This document shows, in pieces, positions 1 to 6,786 of a stretch of DNA of 43,302 nucleotides (position 1 is the first letter of the stretch; the number at the start of each line of letters is the position of its first letter). The DNA lies in the IMG/VR virus record IMGVR_UViG_3300048589_000082, positions 1 through 43,302 of that record; one strand, given 5' to 3'. Under the pieces are notes generated by a model. The model saw only the letters and a list, made by a program, of their open reading frames with translations. It did not search any database and was not told the DNA's origin. The position numbers and the translations under genes are program-made. Source of the DNA: a virus.

Positions 1-1
1 T

Positions 2-121
2 ACCACATGCGACGGCCGCACGATGCTTCGGTGCTATACGCAGGGACAACTTGTGTGGGAGAAGGAATTGACGCGCCACGAAATAGCGCGCCTGATCCGT
101 GAAATGGCCGCAAGCCTCTAG
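2..121 (+). CDS. 3' part of small hypothetical gene (second copy of the 42104 gene)
   Basis: This open frame runs in from the window edge and ends at a TAG at 119-121. Its 39 residues match the last 39 residues of the 45-aa protein encoded at 42104-42241, since the DNA is identical. It is best seen as the same gene reached by circular closure rather than a true second gene. Function unknown. Confidence 0.6.
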   Translation, partial: TTCDGRTMLRCYTQGQLVWEKELTRHEIARLIREMAASL

Positions 122-126
122 GCTTG
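111..126. terminator. Short hairpin at the convergent end of two operons
   Basis: CAAGCC-TCTA-GGCTTG is a perfect 6-bp inverted repeat around the stop codon of the small rightward gene, 12 bases from the end of the leftward operon. The same hairpin lies at 42231-42246. There is no T-run, so a terminator role is only suggested by its position between convergent genes. Confidence 0.35.
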
Positions 127-138
127 AGGCTGGTGGAA

Positions 139-414
139 TCAAGCGTCAGGGCTTTCTTTCAGGGCGGCACGGGCAATGGCCTCATAGCCGGGCCTTCCGC
201 TGTCGTAGAAGTTCCGGTCGTGGGAGAGTATTTTGTCAAGTGCCAGTTTTAGCCGCGCGATCTCCGCATCCTTCTCCGCGACGATGCGGTCATGCTCGGT
301 GGCAAGGATGTATTCTACCGTCCTATCGTCGTGATAGGTGTTGGCCGACCAATCGCCAGTGATCCATCCGTCGAAGTGCGGCCAAGCCCATATCCTCGTC
401 GATGCGTCGGTCAT
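139..414 (-). CDS. RIWAW-family hypothetical protein, last gene of the leftward operon
   Basis: The protein has 91 residues. The start at 414 is chosen because its ATG overlaps the TGA of the upstream gene (ATGA). The N-terminus carries a RIWAWP motif and the middle a charged helical segment (EHDRIVAEKDAEIARL) that recurs almost exactly in the gene at 2500-2931. A relative is at 42507-42773. No function is recognised. The helical segment looks like a coiled coil, and the family appears to be exchanged in pieces between small genes of this operon. Confidence 0.75.
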   Translation of the reverse strand: MTDASTRIWAWPHFDGWITGDWSANTYHDDRTVEYILATEHDRIVAEKDAEIARLKLALDKILSHDRNFYDSGRPGYEAIARAALKESPDA

Positions 415-650
415 GTGAGCTTCGCCGCTTTCTTGTACCATCGTTTGTCGCTCCAATGTTTTGCCGCCATGCCACCAGCAACGGCGGCTTCGAGGCCTTC
501 CTCGGTCAATTGGTTCCATCCGTTCCATCGGACTGCCAGCCCTGCTTCAACGAGACGGTTGCGGCCCTCTTTGGATATGAGATTGCCATCCCATGTTGGG
601 CCGTACACGAAAAGCTGCATGAGCACTTCGGATGTGTAAATGTCAGTCAT
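411..650 (-). CDS. WDGNL-family hypothetical protein
   Basis: The protein has 79 residues. Translation from the ATG at 650 is coupled to the upstream mini-gene through TGATG, with an AGAGGGG ribosome site about 8 bases away. A central GPTWDGNLISKEGRNRL segment is shared in modified form with the gene at 42940-43179 (GPIWDGNLVCK). The region looks like a small winged-helix or restriction-sensing fold (fold is a guess). Function unknown. Confidence 0.75.
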   Translation of the reverse strand: MTDIYTSEVLMQLFVYGPTWDGNLISKEGRNRLVEAGLAVRWNGWNQLTEEGLEAAVAGGMAAKHWSDKRWYKKAAKLT

Positions 651-727
651 CACCACGTCCCCTCTTCCCGTTGCGTGTCCCGGTCCCGTTCCACTTCGTC
701 CAGCGTCTCGTCTGATATGTCAGTCAT
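650..727 (-). CDS. 25-residue peptide, MTDISDETLD type
   Basis: A short acidic open frame starts at the ATG at 727, overlapping the end of the upstream gene, and ends in TGATG at the start of the next gene. Its first 13 residues are nearly those of the 56-aa gene at 42773-42943 (MTDISDETLDAVER). Its last residues, QREEGTW, repeat the end of the protein at 2132-2500. It therefore looks like a join of two other small genes, perhaps left by a recombination-driven deletion. It may be a leader or simply a remnant. Confidence 0.5.
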   Translation of the reverse strand: MTDISDETLDEVERDRDTQREEGTW

Positions 728-1172
728 CGTTCCCTCCCGTCAGAGCGCTGATTTCTAAGTAAGCGGCTCGGGCGCGGTCAGCCGCTTTGCGAAAGTCCCC
801 CACCCGCGTCGTGAAGAATGGGTCCGTCGCGGCTTTAGGTCGTATATCTTGGTGTCTCTTGGCAAACTCTCGGTAGGCTGACTCAGCGCCAACAAGGTGG
901 GCAGTTGCGTCAATCAACGCATCCTCCGCCTTGATGAGCGCGGCGGCGAGTTGCGGGGCGAGAGCGATCAGGCTGGCGTTAGCGTCCCATTCTGGCGTTC
1001 CCCGCCAAGTCATAGTGCAAATATCTTGCGAATATGACATTGCCCCACCTGTTCCGGGGCAAGCTACAGCGTCACCCGACGCCTCGATGCACGCGTCCCT
1101 AGCCCATTTTTGGGCTGGGTAAACCCAAGGCCCCGGCGTTGCCTCGTCCAGCAGCTTGCGCAGATCAGTCAT
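720..1172 (-). CDS. Hypothetical protein, early leftward operon
   Basis: The protein has 150 residues. The start at 1172 overlaps the upstream stop (ATGA), ruling out the longer frame. It begins MTDLRKLLDEATPGPW, an N-terminus common in phage proteins of unknown function that carry an ATPGPW signature. An Ala-rich helical middle (residues 65-110) follows, with no catalytic motif. The gene sits in a chain of coupled small genes, so it is probably translated, but no function can be assigned. Confidence 0.75.
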   Translation of the reverse strand: MTDLRKLLDEATPGPWVYPAQKWARDACIEASGDAVACPGTGGAMSYSQDICTMTWRGTPEWDANASLIALAPQLAAALIKAEDALIDATAHLVGAESAYREFAKRHQDIRPKAATDPFFTTRVGDFRKAADRARAAYLEISALTGGNDD

Positions 1173-1303
1173 TTCGCCTCCTTCGCCGCCTCGACGGCCC
1201 GTTGCAGTCGTGTCCATTGGTCCTGCTGCGCGATCTGGTCCGGGGCGACACAGTCGATCACCTGCCCGGTCAGCGCGGATATGATGAGGATGCAGGCGGT
1301 CAT
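1169..1303 (-). CDS. 44-residue peptide with hydrophobic N-terminus
   Basis: It starts at the ATG at 1303 and ends at 1169, overlapping both neighbours by four bases (ATGA at each end), which is the main evidence that it is a gene. The first 17 residues (MTACILIISALTG...) are hydrophobic and followed by a Cys at 18 and an amphipathic tail. It could be a small membrane or exported peptide. There is no canonical lipobox. Confidence 0.6.
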   Translation of the reverse strand: MTACILIISALTGQVIDCVAPDQIAQQDQWTRLQRAVEAAKEAK

Positions 1304-1530
1304 AGCCCCGCTCTCCGGTCGCGCTCGCGCTCATAGAGATAGTCTGTGTCCGGTTCTTCCTGACACTCGCATTCAACGGTTCCGCTGCCCTCGCACTCTG
1401 GGCATTCGATTCCTTCCGCAACCTCTCCATCACCGCCACAATTCATGCAGTCGTGCTTGCGATGATTTTGGCAATGCGGACAGTCGTCATCCCATGGCGT
1501 GGACAGCTTCCATTCATCGTAACCCCTCAT
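1300..1530 (-). CDS. DnaJ-like zinc-knuckle small protein
   Basis: The protein has 76 residues. The start at 1530 overlaps the upstream stop. It opens MRGYDEWKLSTP and then has CPHC, CMNCGGDGE, CPECEGSGT and CEC, closely resembling the CxxCxGxG zinc repeats of DnaJ. It ends near DYLYERERDR. The gene at 6783-6968 shares both the RGYDxWKLxTP start and the DYLYE end but has fewer cysteines, so the two are paralogues. A zinc-binding role is likely; the partner is unknown. Confidence 0.75.
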   Translation of the reverse strand: MRGYDEWKLSTPWDDDCPHCQNHRKHDCMNCGGDGEVAEGIECPECEGSGTVECECQEEPDTDYLYERERDRRAGL

Positions 1531-2132
1531 TCCCCGCCTCCCGTCAGATCGTCGATATTCCCGTGCTTCACGTCGAAGGTGATGGCCGCCACCCACGGGT
1601 TCGCGTCCCATGCGTCGGGGCCGTGGATGCCGTTCCATAGCCGCTTAAAATCGTCGCGCGGGTTTGGCGTATCGCAGTCGATTGTCGCGCTGTTGGCGTA
1701 TGGTGGGCAGCCTTCTGCGATTGCGTCTGCGCTGCTGATCTCCTGCAACCGCTGCACCCGCACATCGGTGACAAGAAGTGTCAGGCGGGAAAACCGTTTC
1801 GGCATGAACCTTGGCGATTTCCAGGCAAACGGCCCTTCATGGGGGGACACAATCTTGTCGCCACACATGTAATCCAGCGTCGCTTTGTAGCGCGGGCAAT
1901 CGCCGTGATCGGATATGCCGAGCCCCCAGACCTCCTTGCACCATAGCCGGTCGCCGGGGGCGTAGGGCAGCGCGGCATCGCCATGCGGGCAGCCATCCGT
2001 CATGGCCCAAATGCGGCCCTGCTCGACGTAGGAGCCGGGCGGAACCCTGTAGATGCGCCGCGTCTGCGTCTTGCGCCCGTCGAGAAGCGCCCGGATCATC
2101 GGCGCGGAAAAGATGATCGGTCTGTCAGTCAT
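1527..2132 (-). CDS. ASCH/PUA-like phage 'morphogenetic' protein
   Basis: The protein has 201 residues with its start at 2132, coupled by TGATG and preceded by AGAGGGG. The N-terminus PIIFSAPMIRALLDGRKTQT is the hallmark of a widespread phage family often labelled morphogenetic protein, whose fold belongs to the ASCH/PUA-like group (known of the family). Further family features are the PYAPGDRLWCKE segment and a terminal WDANPWVAAITF strand. The fold binds nucleic acids in other contexts. The actual role in phages is not established. Confidence 0.85.
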   Translation of the reverse strand: MTDRPIIFSAPMIRALLDGRKTQTRRIYRVPPGSYVEQGRIWAMTDGCPHGDAALPYAPGDRLWCKEVWGLGISDHGDCPRYKATLDYMCGDKIVSPHEGPFAWKSPRFMPKRFSRLTLLVTDVRVQRLQEISSADAIAEGCPPYANSATIDCDTPNPRDDFKRLWNGIHGPDAWDANPWVAAITFDVKHGNIDDLTGGGE

Positions 2133-2500
2133 CACCACGTCCCCTCTTCCCGTTGCGCATCCCGATCCCGCTGCCAGTCGCGGTGCCCCTCTGGGTCCGT
2201 GCGGCTGTCAGGCTCGTTCTCGCGCGTTGCCCAATGCCCGCCCGGCTCCGGCTCGGGGCGTTCCACTGCCGCGCGGTCGCGGCTGCATGTATCACGCCAC
2301 GTCGCGCCATCGGTGCAATCGGCGCGGTCCACGGTCGGGACGCAGGCGGCGAGGATGAGGGCGGTTATCAGGTTCGCGCCCTGTTTCCGCTTTGTCTTGA
2401 TAACCGCTATGGGGTAAGTGGTTGTTTTCACGAGAAATCCGCACGGATTTGCAATCCGCTGCGTAACCTCTCCGCCAACCCGCCAAATGCTTAACATCAT
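2132..2500 (-). CDS. Putative small lipoprotein
   Basis: The protein has 122 residues from the ATG at 2500, coupled to the upstream gene as TAATG. A basic stretch (IKTKRKQGAN) is followed by a hydrophobic run ending in LILAAC, a good lipobox with Cys53. An internal GTG at 2431 would give a more normal signal length. The mature part is very charged (many E, R, D), and its end QREEGTW recurs in the peptide at 650-727. An Rz1-like outer spanin or an exclusion lipoprotein are possibilities; neither is shown. Confidence 0.6.
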   Translation of the reverse strand: MMLSIWRVGGEVTQRIANPCGFLVKTTTYPIAVIKTKRKQGANLITALILAACVPTVDRADCTDGATWRDTCSRDRAAVERPEPEPGGHWATRENEPDSRTDPEGHRDWQRDRDAQREEGTW

Positions 2501-2931
2501 TACGTTTCCTCGCGTTCGCCGTCAAGGTGGTTGTCAAGGTTATCAGTCCGGTTATCAGGTTCGCGTTCCGGTTCCGTTTCGTTCCTGTCTTTCAGCGCGC
2601 GGATGGCGTCGGCAAACTCGTCGATCATGCCCATGTTCGGAAAACACCGCAGCAACCTGCGCGCCGCATCATCCAGCGCATCGTTGCGGGCGGTGTCCAG
2701 TCTGGCACGAAGAGTTTCAATCACCGTCCACGCCACAGACAACTTGTCATGTAGCCGCGCGATCTCCGCGTCCTTCTCGGCCACGATGCGGTCGTGTTCG
2801 TCTGCGCGGACGTATTTGAAAGCGCCGCTATCCATCGACTGCGGAATCGGGTAGCCATCAATGACAAACATACCGTCGAACTCTCCATCATAGTTCGGTT
2901 TCGCCCATATCATCTTCAGTGCGTCACTCAT
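2500..2931 (-). CDS. RIWAW/EHDRI-family hypothetical protein
   Basis: The protein has 143 residues from the ATG at 2931, overlapping the upstream stop. It shares an N-terminal MIWAKPNYDG pattern, a middle EHDRIVAEKDAEIARL coiled-coil piece with the gene at 139-414, and a C-terminal NDALDDAARRLLRCFPNMGM piece with the gene at 42507-42773. The terminal part is rich in E, R, D and N. It seems to be the fullest member of a mosaic family. Function unknown. Confidence 0.8.
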   Translation of the reverse strand: MSDALKMIWAKPNYDGEFDGMFVIDGYPIPQSMDSGAFKYVRADEHDRIVAEKDAEIARLHDKLSVAWTVIETLRARLDTARNDALDDAARRLLRCFPNMGMIDEFADAIRALKDRNETEPEREPDNRTDNLDNHLDGEREET

Positions 2932-3143
2932 CGGTCTTGATCCTCTCTGCGATCCTGCCGTAGAACATAACGAAACCTCCGATTAACGATGGAAAGATAG
3001 GCATTAACAACCTCACGCTGGTCAACCCCACAGCGTTCCGCTGCGACATTGTAAGCATCACCGATTGATCTGCCGCAGGCCATAGCGGCCATCACCCGCG
3101 CGGACAGATAGTCGCTCCTTGTCGTTGCTCCAGCGTCACTCAT
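2928..3143 (-). CDS. Small hypothetical protein
   Basis: The protein has 71 residues from the ATG at 3143, which overlaps the stop of the upstream gene; the longer frame is rejected for that reason. The start MSDAGATTRSDYLSARV leads into a predominantly helical, Arg-rich protein. Coupling on both sides supports expression. No family is recognised. Confidence 0.65.
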   Translation of the reverse strand: MSDAGATTRSDYLSARVMAAMACGRSIGDAYNVAAERCGVDQREVVNAYLSIVNRRFRYVLRQDRREDQDR

Positions 3144-3355
3144 CGGTCTTGGTCCCCCGGTTCCGTTTCGTTCCACTCCCGCAGCGCCTCGACCTGGGGC
3201 CGCGTTTTCTCGATCTTCCGCCGGATCGCTGGCGCATCTTCCTTGCGCACCCACCCCGCCACATGGACAAAGCCGAGGCGCTCCAGAAGCCGCTTGATCG
3301 CTTTGTAATCCTTCATATCCCACATATACTTTAGATTGCCATACATGGCAAGCAT
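3140..3355 (-). CDS. Small basic hypothetical protein
   Basis: The protein has 71 residues, with several possible Met starts (1, 4, 11, 14). The ATG at 3355 has a G-rich site five bases upstream. The core, LERLGFVHVAGWVRKEDA..., with an amphipathic helix after it, looks like a small DNA-binding or adaptor protein, but no family is recognised. It ends NETEPGDQDR; a similar NETEP piece is near the end of the protein at 2500-2931. Confidence 0.65.
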   Translation of the reverse strand: MLAMYGNLKYMWDMKDYKAIKRLLERLGFVHVAGWVRKEDAPAIRRKIEKTRPQVEALREWNETEPGDQDR

Positions 3356-3356
3356 T

Positions 3357-3572
3357 TCAACCCCCGTCGCCGCTGTTCAGTGCGTCGCCGAGCGGATCGG
3401 GTCGCTCGACAGCGCCTCGCAGAGCCTCTATCAGTCGCCGCCCTTCCGCCTCGTCGCGGACCTCTACAGTCAGCGTCAGACCGTCGAAGTCGTCATCTTC
3501 CGCGAATATGTCGCCGCACTCATTGCCGAGGCGATAGCGCAGTGGCCCTATCGTGCCGACGATCTCGTTCAT
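3357..3572 (-). CDS. Small acidic hypothetical protein
   Basis: The protein has 71 residues, starting at the ATG that overlaps the upstream stop at 3569-3571. It is acidic, with alternating beta-type segments (LTLTVEVRDEAEGRRLIEAL) and a loose Gly/Asp end. It may be a small ferredoxin-like fold. No function is recognised. Confidence 0.65.
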   Translation of the reverse strand: MNEIVGTIGPLRYRLGNECGDIFAEDDDFDGLTLTVEVRDEAEGRRLIEALRGAVERPDPLGDALNSGDGG

Positions 3573-3982
3573 ACCTTCGCCTCCTCATTCGTGACCGTGA
3601 CCTTGCTCCAGTTATACGGGCCGTCCTGCTCATTCCGGCCAGCGAGGATCACGCCAGACGTCCCGACCGGCACAAGCCGCTTCCATCCCTCGCGCGTCAC
3701 CCGCACGACATAGCGGTTCTGCGCTGACGGAGCGGTGTAGCCCTTCGGGTGCCATAGGATGATCGTCCTCATCGGCGTGATGCCGAGCGCCGCCAGCTCG
3801 GCGACGGCGACCGCTTGCCGGGCTTCGCTGACCTTGCGGCTGGCCGCCCATATGGCCGGGTTGGTCTTGTCGGAAGCGGCCGCCACAGCGGCGCGCTTGC
3901 GCTCGTAGGCACGGGACAGGGCAGCCTCGGCGGCCTTCGCGCGCTTCTTCGCGACGGCGATGCGGATTTCTGCGCGGGTCAT
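3569..3982 (-). CDS. Hypothetical protein with N-terminal coiled coil
   Basis: The protein has 137 residues and begins at ATGA overlapping the upstream gene. Residues 5-70 are Ala/Arg/Lys-rich helix, probably coiled coil. Residues 72-137 are beta-rich with MRTIILWHPKGY and VGTSGVILAGRNEQ. The neighbours upstream are recombination genes, which suggests a DNA-related accessory role; this is inference only. Confidence 0.7.
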   Translation of the reverse strand: MTRAEIRIAVAKKRAKAAEAALSRAYERKRAAVAAASDKTNPAIWAASRKVSEARQAVAVAELAALGITPMRTIILWHPKGYTAPSAQNRYVVRVTREGWKRLVPVGTSGVILAGRNEQDGPYNWSKVTVTNEEAKV

Positions 3983-4323
3983 TTGGAAAACCCCAACACT
4001 CCGGTTTCAAACATGCGATCCAAGGTTCTCCCCCACGCCCGCAATATGTCCTCAAACTCCCATTCCGATTCCGCGTCATTGTTCCTGCGGTCAATCGCGT
4101 CATGGCAGGAGGAACAGGCATAAACCGCCTTGTAATCGGCCGGCTTCTGCGCCATCCCCGCCCACCCGAAAAACCGCAGGTGGGCTAGAACAGTGGTCGC
4201 ACTGTTGTAATTGCAGTACCGGAGATTGACGGTGCAATTCTCGCCACGCGCGCTTTCACGGGCGGCGACGGAAACGATCGGCTTTCGGGTGCCGTATATC
4301 TGACGCCCTGTAAGGTTGTTCAT
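3979..4323 (-). CDS. YbcO-like (DUF1364) putative nuclease
   Basis: The protein has 114 residues. The order RESARGENCTVNL, TTVLAHLRFFGWAGMAQKP, YACSSCHDAIDRR matches the DUF1364 family, of which E. coli YbcO (DLP12 prophage) is the known structural member: a beta-beta-alpha/HNH-like metal nuclease with a zinc knuckle. The paired cysteines and the His-Asp of CHDAID fit that motif. These genes usually lie beside NinB-type recombination mediators, as here. It probably cuts branched or damaged DNA during recombination. Confidence 0.85.
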   Translation of the reverse strand: MNNLTGRQIYGTRKPIVSVAARESARGENCTVNLRYCNYNSATTVLAHLRFFGWAGMAQKPADYKAVYACSSCHDAIDRRNNDAESEWEFEDILRAWGRTLDRMFETGVLGFSK

Positions 4324-4559
4324 TCCTCGGCCTCCACGAATTTGCGAATGCGGTTGACCAGATACTTGTGGTCTCCGCCCCCGCGTTCCGTTGACGGAAC
4401 CTGGGTTTTGAAGATGCGCCCATTGATCCGCGCCACCAGCTTCGGATGGCCGTGCCCGGTGGGCTGCAATATCCGCCAGTCCGTTATCCCGAGGCGCTCA
4501 AATTCCCGCGAGACAAGGCCATACCAGTGTTGCGTTCGCAGTCGATTGATCAGCTTCAT
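4320..4559 (-). CDS. Small basic protein, HicA-like pattern
   Basis: The protein has 79 residues. The start at 4559 is chosen over the longer frame because its ATG overlaps the NinB stop. The middle reads TGHGHPKLVARINGRIFKTQVPS followed by DHKYLVNRIRKF, a pattern like the HicA double-stranded RNA-binding-like fold, in which a G-x-H-x-K motif carries the key His. No HicB partner is adjacent. It could be a phage HicA-like nucleic-acid protein rather than a toxin. Confidence 0.6.
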   Translation of the reverse strand: MKLINRLRTQHWYGLVSREFERLGITDWRILQPTGHGHPKLVARINGRIFKTQVPSTERGGGDHKYLVNRIRKFVEAEE

Positions 4560-4987
4560 TCGCTCGGCTCCGTCAGTTTCACGCACAATTCCGAAAGCCC
4601 CTTGTGCATCGCGTCCAGGTATTGCGATTTCTCCCCGACCGTCATTAGCCGCGTGATCGGGAAATCTAGAGGCTCCATCATGAAGGCAAGTTTCGTCTCG
4701 TAGGGCAGCGGCTTGATTAGCCGGTCATAGGTTTCGCGGAAATCTTCGTGCCCATCGCGCATGATCGGGACTCCGTAGTGGAGTTTGCAGAACCCCCGGA
4801 CTTCCTCGGCAGTCCTGTCTCCAAGCTGTTCGGCGGCCTCCATGCACCAAAGACGTTGCAGCTTGTTCTGTTCAAGCGATCGGCTGGCGCCAGATGTAAC
4901 CGTGATGGTGAGGGGCGGCTTGAGGTTGCCCACAAGCCGCGCCACCCGCTCCATGTCCTCGGCCGATCTGACTATATGGGTGGTCAT
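4556..4987 (-). CDS. ninB: NinB/Orf recombination mediator
   Basis: The protein has 143 residues, close to lambda Orf (NinB, 146 aa). Family features are the SLEQNKLQRLWCMEAAEQLGD segment near residues 35-55, the C-x-LHYGVPI segment, and a YLDAMH motif near the C-terminus. In lambda, Orf binds single-stranded DNA and helps load the annealing protein onto SSB-coated DNA (known of the family). Here it lies between a YbcO-like nuclease and a Rad52-like annealer and thus completes a recombination set; SSB is at 11504. Confidence 0.9.
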   Translation of the reverse strand: MTTHIVRSAEDMERVARLVGNLKPPLTITVTSGASRSLEQNKLQRLWCMEAAEQLGDRTAEEVRGFCKLHYGVPIMRDGHEDFRETYDRLIKPLPYETKLAFMMEPLDFPITRLMTVGEKSQYLDAMHKGLSELCVKLTEPSE

Positions 4988-5674
4988 TCAGAACGCCTCT
5001 TTTTCAGTCCACACTCGCAAGCCATCCGCCACAGGAAATTCCTTGTGGTGCTTGCGCGCCCATTCTTCGATGAACGCCGTAAGATCGTCCCGGACATTCC
5101 GAGCGATGTAATTCAAGAGTGCCTTGTGGTCGGTGATTTCGTAGCGGGTGACGGTGCGGAGGCCCTTCACCTTGTCATTGGCGGCCTCACGTGCGGCAGC
5201 TTCGGCTGCGTCAAACTCGGCCTGCTTCGCGGCGGCGGCGCGTTGGGCTTCAATGTCTCCAGCGTTGGCGGCGCGCGCGGAGGCCTCGGCTTCACGGGCC
5301 TTGCGCCACATTTCTTCTTGCGCCTTGCGGGCGGCCTCGGCCTTCTCTGCGGCCAGCTTGCGCTTGAATCCGTCCACAAGAGAAACAAGGCCCTTTGCCA
5401 TGCGGTCAAGGTCTTCTAGCGTCGGCGCGAAACGCGCCTTGGTGGCTTTCCACTGGTCATAGATCGGCTTGGCCTCGCTTTCCTCGGCGGCTCCCACGGC
5501 CTTACGAGCCGCCTTGATCTGCTTGATTAGATCGTCAACAGATTTCATCTGCGCTTCGTTCTCGACCGGCGTTCCGTCCAGCCAATTTTCGGCCTCACTC
5601 AGGGCGTCACCGAACGGCGCAAGGGCTTCGTCAATTGGGTTCGGCGGATTGTTCGAAAGTCGCGGGGCGTTCAT
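4988..5674 (-). CDS. Long coiled-coil protein next to the annealing gene
   Basis: The protein has 228 residues from the ATG at 5674, which has a GAGGAGG ribosome site. Residues 35-180 are heptad-rich Ala/Glu/Lys helix with few hydrophobic breaks; the end (KVKGLRTVTRYEITDHKALLNYIARN...) is more globular. Proteins of this shape are regularly found beside phage single-strand annealing proteins, but their role is not established. A scaffold or partner of the Rad52-like protein is inferred from position. Confidence 0.75.
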   Translation of the reverse strand: MNAPRLSNNPPNPIDEALAPFGDALSEAENWLDGTPVENEAQMKSVDDLIKQIKAARKAVGAAEESEAKPIYDQWKATKARFAPTLEDLDRMAKGLVSLVDGFKRKLAAEKAEAARKAQEEMWRKAREAEASARAANAGDIEAQRAAAAKQAEFDAAEAAAREAANDKVKGLRTVTRYEITDHKALLNYIARNVRDDLTAFIEEWARKHHKEFPVADGLRVWTEKEAF

Positions 5675-5684
5675 GTCGTCCTCC

Positions 5685-6359
5685 TCAATAGGGAATTTCG
5701 TCCCCGCCAAGATCGGCGGGGGTCAATTCTTCCTTGCGAGCATTCTTGGCCGCAATAACAGCAGGTATGGCTTGCACGGAGCGAGGCAGGTCTTTCCAGA
5801 TCGCGGCGAGGGCTTCCAGTGTCCCGGCTGCGGCGAGGCTGTCGCGCGCCACCTGTTCCGGGCTTGGTTCGTCGCCGCCGGGTTCGTCGCCGTGAAGGTC
5901 GCCCTTGTGCCACAGGTCAAGTGCCGCGCCGAAGCGCATGGCTGCGTTGCGGAGCGCGTCGCCGATGGTTTCCTTGATGGCATCGCCGCCGCGCTTGCCG
6001 TCCGGGTGGCCGTATCCAAGGCGCGTCACTCCGCAGACAGTCAGCTTTATCCACATTCCGCCGTTCTCGTCCATAAGCGGCGTCCCGTTCGGCCCATAGG
6101 CGACCGGCTCCCATCCCCAATTCGGGTCACAGTCCAGAAGCCGATCGGTCAATGCGGCGTGGCCGACGTAATCCAGGTGCACCACGTCAGGGTGATGCCA
6201 CGTCCCGCATATCTTGCAGCGGATGCCGGCCTTGAAGTTGGCTCGCACCGCTTCCGTCTGCACCTTTGTGGGCTTCGGAAGTTTGGAAATGAGGTTTGCC
6301 GGGAATGGCTCACGCAAGAGGGCAAGCCCGGTTTTCGGCTGCTTCGTCGGGGCGTTCAT
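5685..6359 (-). CDS. Rad52-like single-strand annealing protein
   Basis: The protein has 224 residues, starting at the ATG at 6359 that overlaps the upstream stop. The core holds WEPVAYGPNGTPLMDENGGMW, a VTRLGYGHPDGKRGGDAIKE loop and GDALRNAAMRFG, the signature of the Rad52/22 (Sak-type) annealers. A CxxC (KICGTW) precedes the core. The C-terminus ends in an acidic GGDEIPY tip very like the SSB tip (LDDEIPF at 11866), suggesting both tips are read by a common partner (inference). It anneals complementary single strands during phage recombination and perhaps concatemer formation. Confidence 0.88.
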   Translation of the reverse strand: MNAPTKQPKTGLALLREPFPANLISKLPKPTKVQTEAVRANFKAGIRCKICGTWHHPDVVHLDYVGHAALTDRLLDCDPNWGWEPVAYGPNGTPLMDENGGMWIKLTVCGVTRLGYGHPDGKRGGDAIKETIGDALRNAAMRFGAALDLWHKGDLHGDEPGGDEPSPEQVARDSLAAAGTLEALAAIWKDLPRSVQAIPAVIAAKNARKEELTPADLGGDEIPY

Positions 6360-6502
6360 TCTGTCCACTCCATCACGGGAATCCCGCGCATCATCCACAT
6401 GTATTTGCGGGCGGCGGCAGTGCGCCATTCGTAGTCAAGGCTGTCCCTCGGGAACGCTCGGCGCTCGCGGAGCATGAGCCTGAACCATTCGCGGGCCGTC
6501 AT
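6356..6502 (-). CDS. 48-residue hypothetical protein
   Basis: The frame begins at an ATG overlapping the upstream stop at 6499 and ends with TGA overlapping the ATG of the Rad52-like gene. Its sequence is Trp/Met/Arg-rich (MTAREWFRLMLRERRAFPRD at the start). The tight coupling on both sides argues for a real gene. No family is recognised. Confidence 0.6.
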   Translation of the reverse strand: MTAREWFRLMLRERRAFPRDSLDYEWRTAAARKYMWMMRGIPVMEWTE

Positions 6503-6786
6503 TTCATCGCCCTCAGTTGTTCATACATCGCCAAATCCGCGCGGTGTTTCGCCGGAAATTGCAGCGCGCAATATCCGAGGATCAAAAGCGCCCCCGCCAC
6601 GAAACAGGCATTGAGAATGCCGAGGCTGCGGCGGTATTCGTCCTCGCGCTTGTGCCAGATCGACCGCTCCAGGATGGCGTTGATCCGCTCGATTTCGGCG
6701 GCTTCCTCGCGCATCCTGCGGCGCTCCTCCAGTTTTGTGCGATCCATGAGGCGGGGCATTGAGCGCTCTACGTCGATCCAATTCAT
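6499..6786 (-). CDS. Single-pass membrane protein with coiled coil
   Basis: The protein has 95 residues. Residues 16-55 are strongly charged helix (KLEERRRMREEAAEIERIN), and residues 57-78 are a hydrophobic segment (LNACFVAGALLILGYCALQF) that should span the membrane once. The ATG at 6786 overlaps the upstream stop. A membrane-anchored early protein could change host envelope functions or anchor a complex. No family is recognised. Confidence 0.7.
   Translation of the reverse strand: MNWIDVERSMPRLMDRTKLEERRRMREEAAEIERINAILERSIWHKREDEYRRSLGILNACFVAGALLILGYCALQFPAKHRADLAMYEQLRAMK

Larger units (their letters stand above)
1..127. repeat. 127-bp exact direct repeat, left copy
   Basis: Bases 1-127 are identical to 42121-42247; the next base differs (g against t) and the sequences then diverge. 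The copy holds the 3' part of the small gene that is intact at 42104-42241. Because one copy starts exactly at base 1 and 127 is a standard maximum k-mer, I infer a de Bruijn graph junction rather than a biological terminal repeat. Confidence 0.95.

Noticed and set aside
4320-4559. HicA-HicB toxin-antitoxin system
   Set aside because: Only a HicA-like pattern is seen; neither neighbour resembles HicB.
6047-6055. Perfect DnaA box TTATCCACA
   Set aside because: A single copy inside the Rad52-like coding region, with no cluster or AT-rich element beside it; chance is likely. The iterons at 12136-12231 are a better origin candidate.
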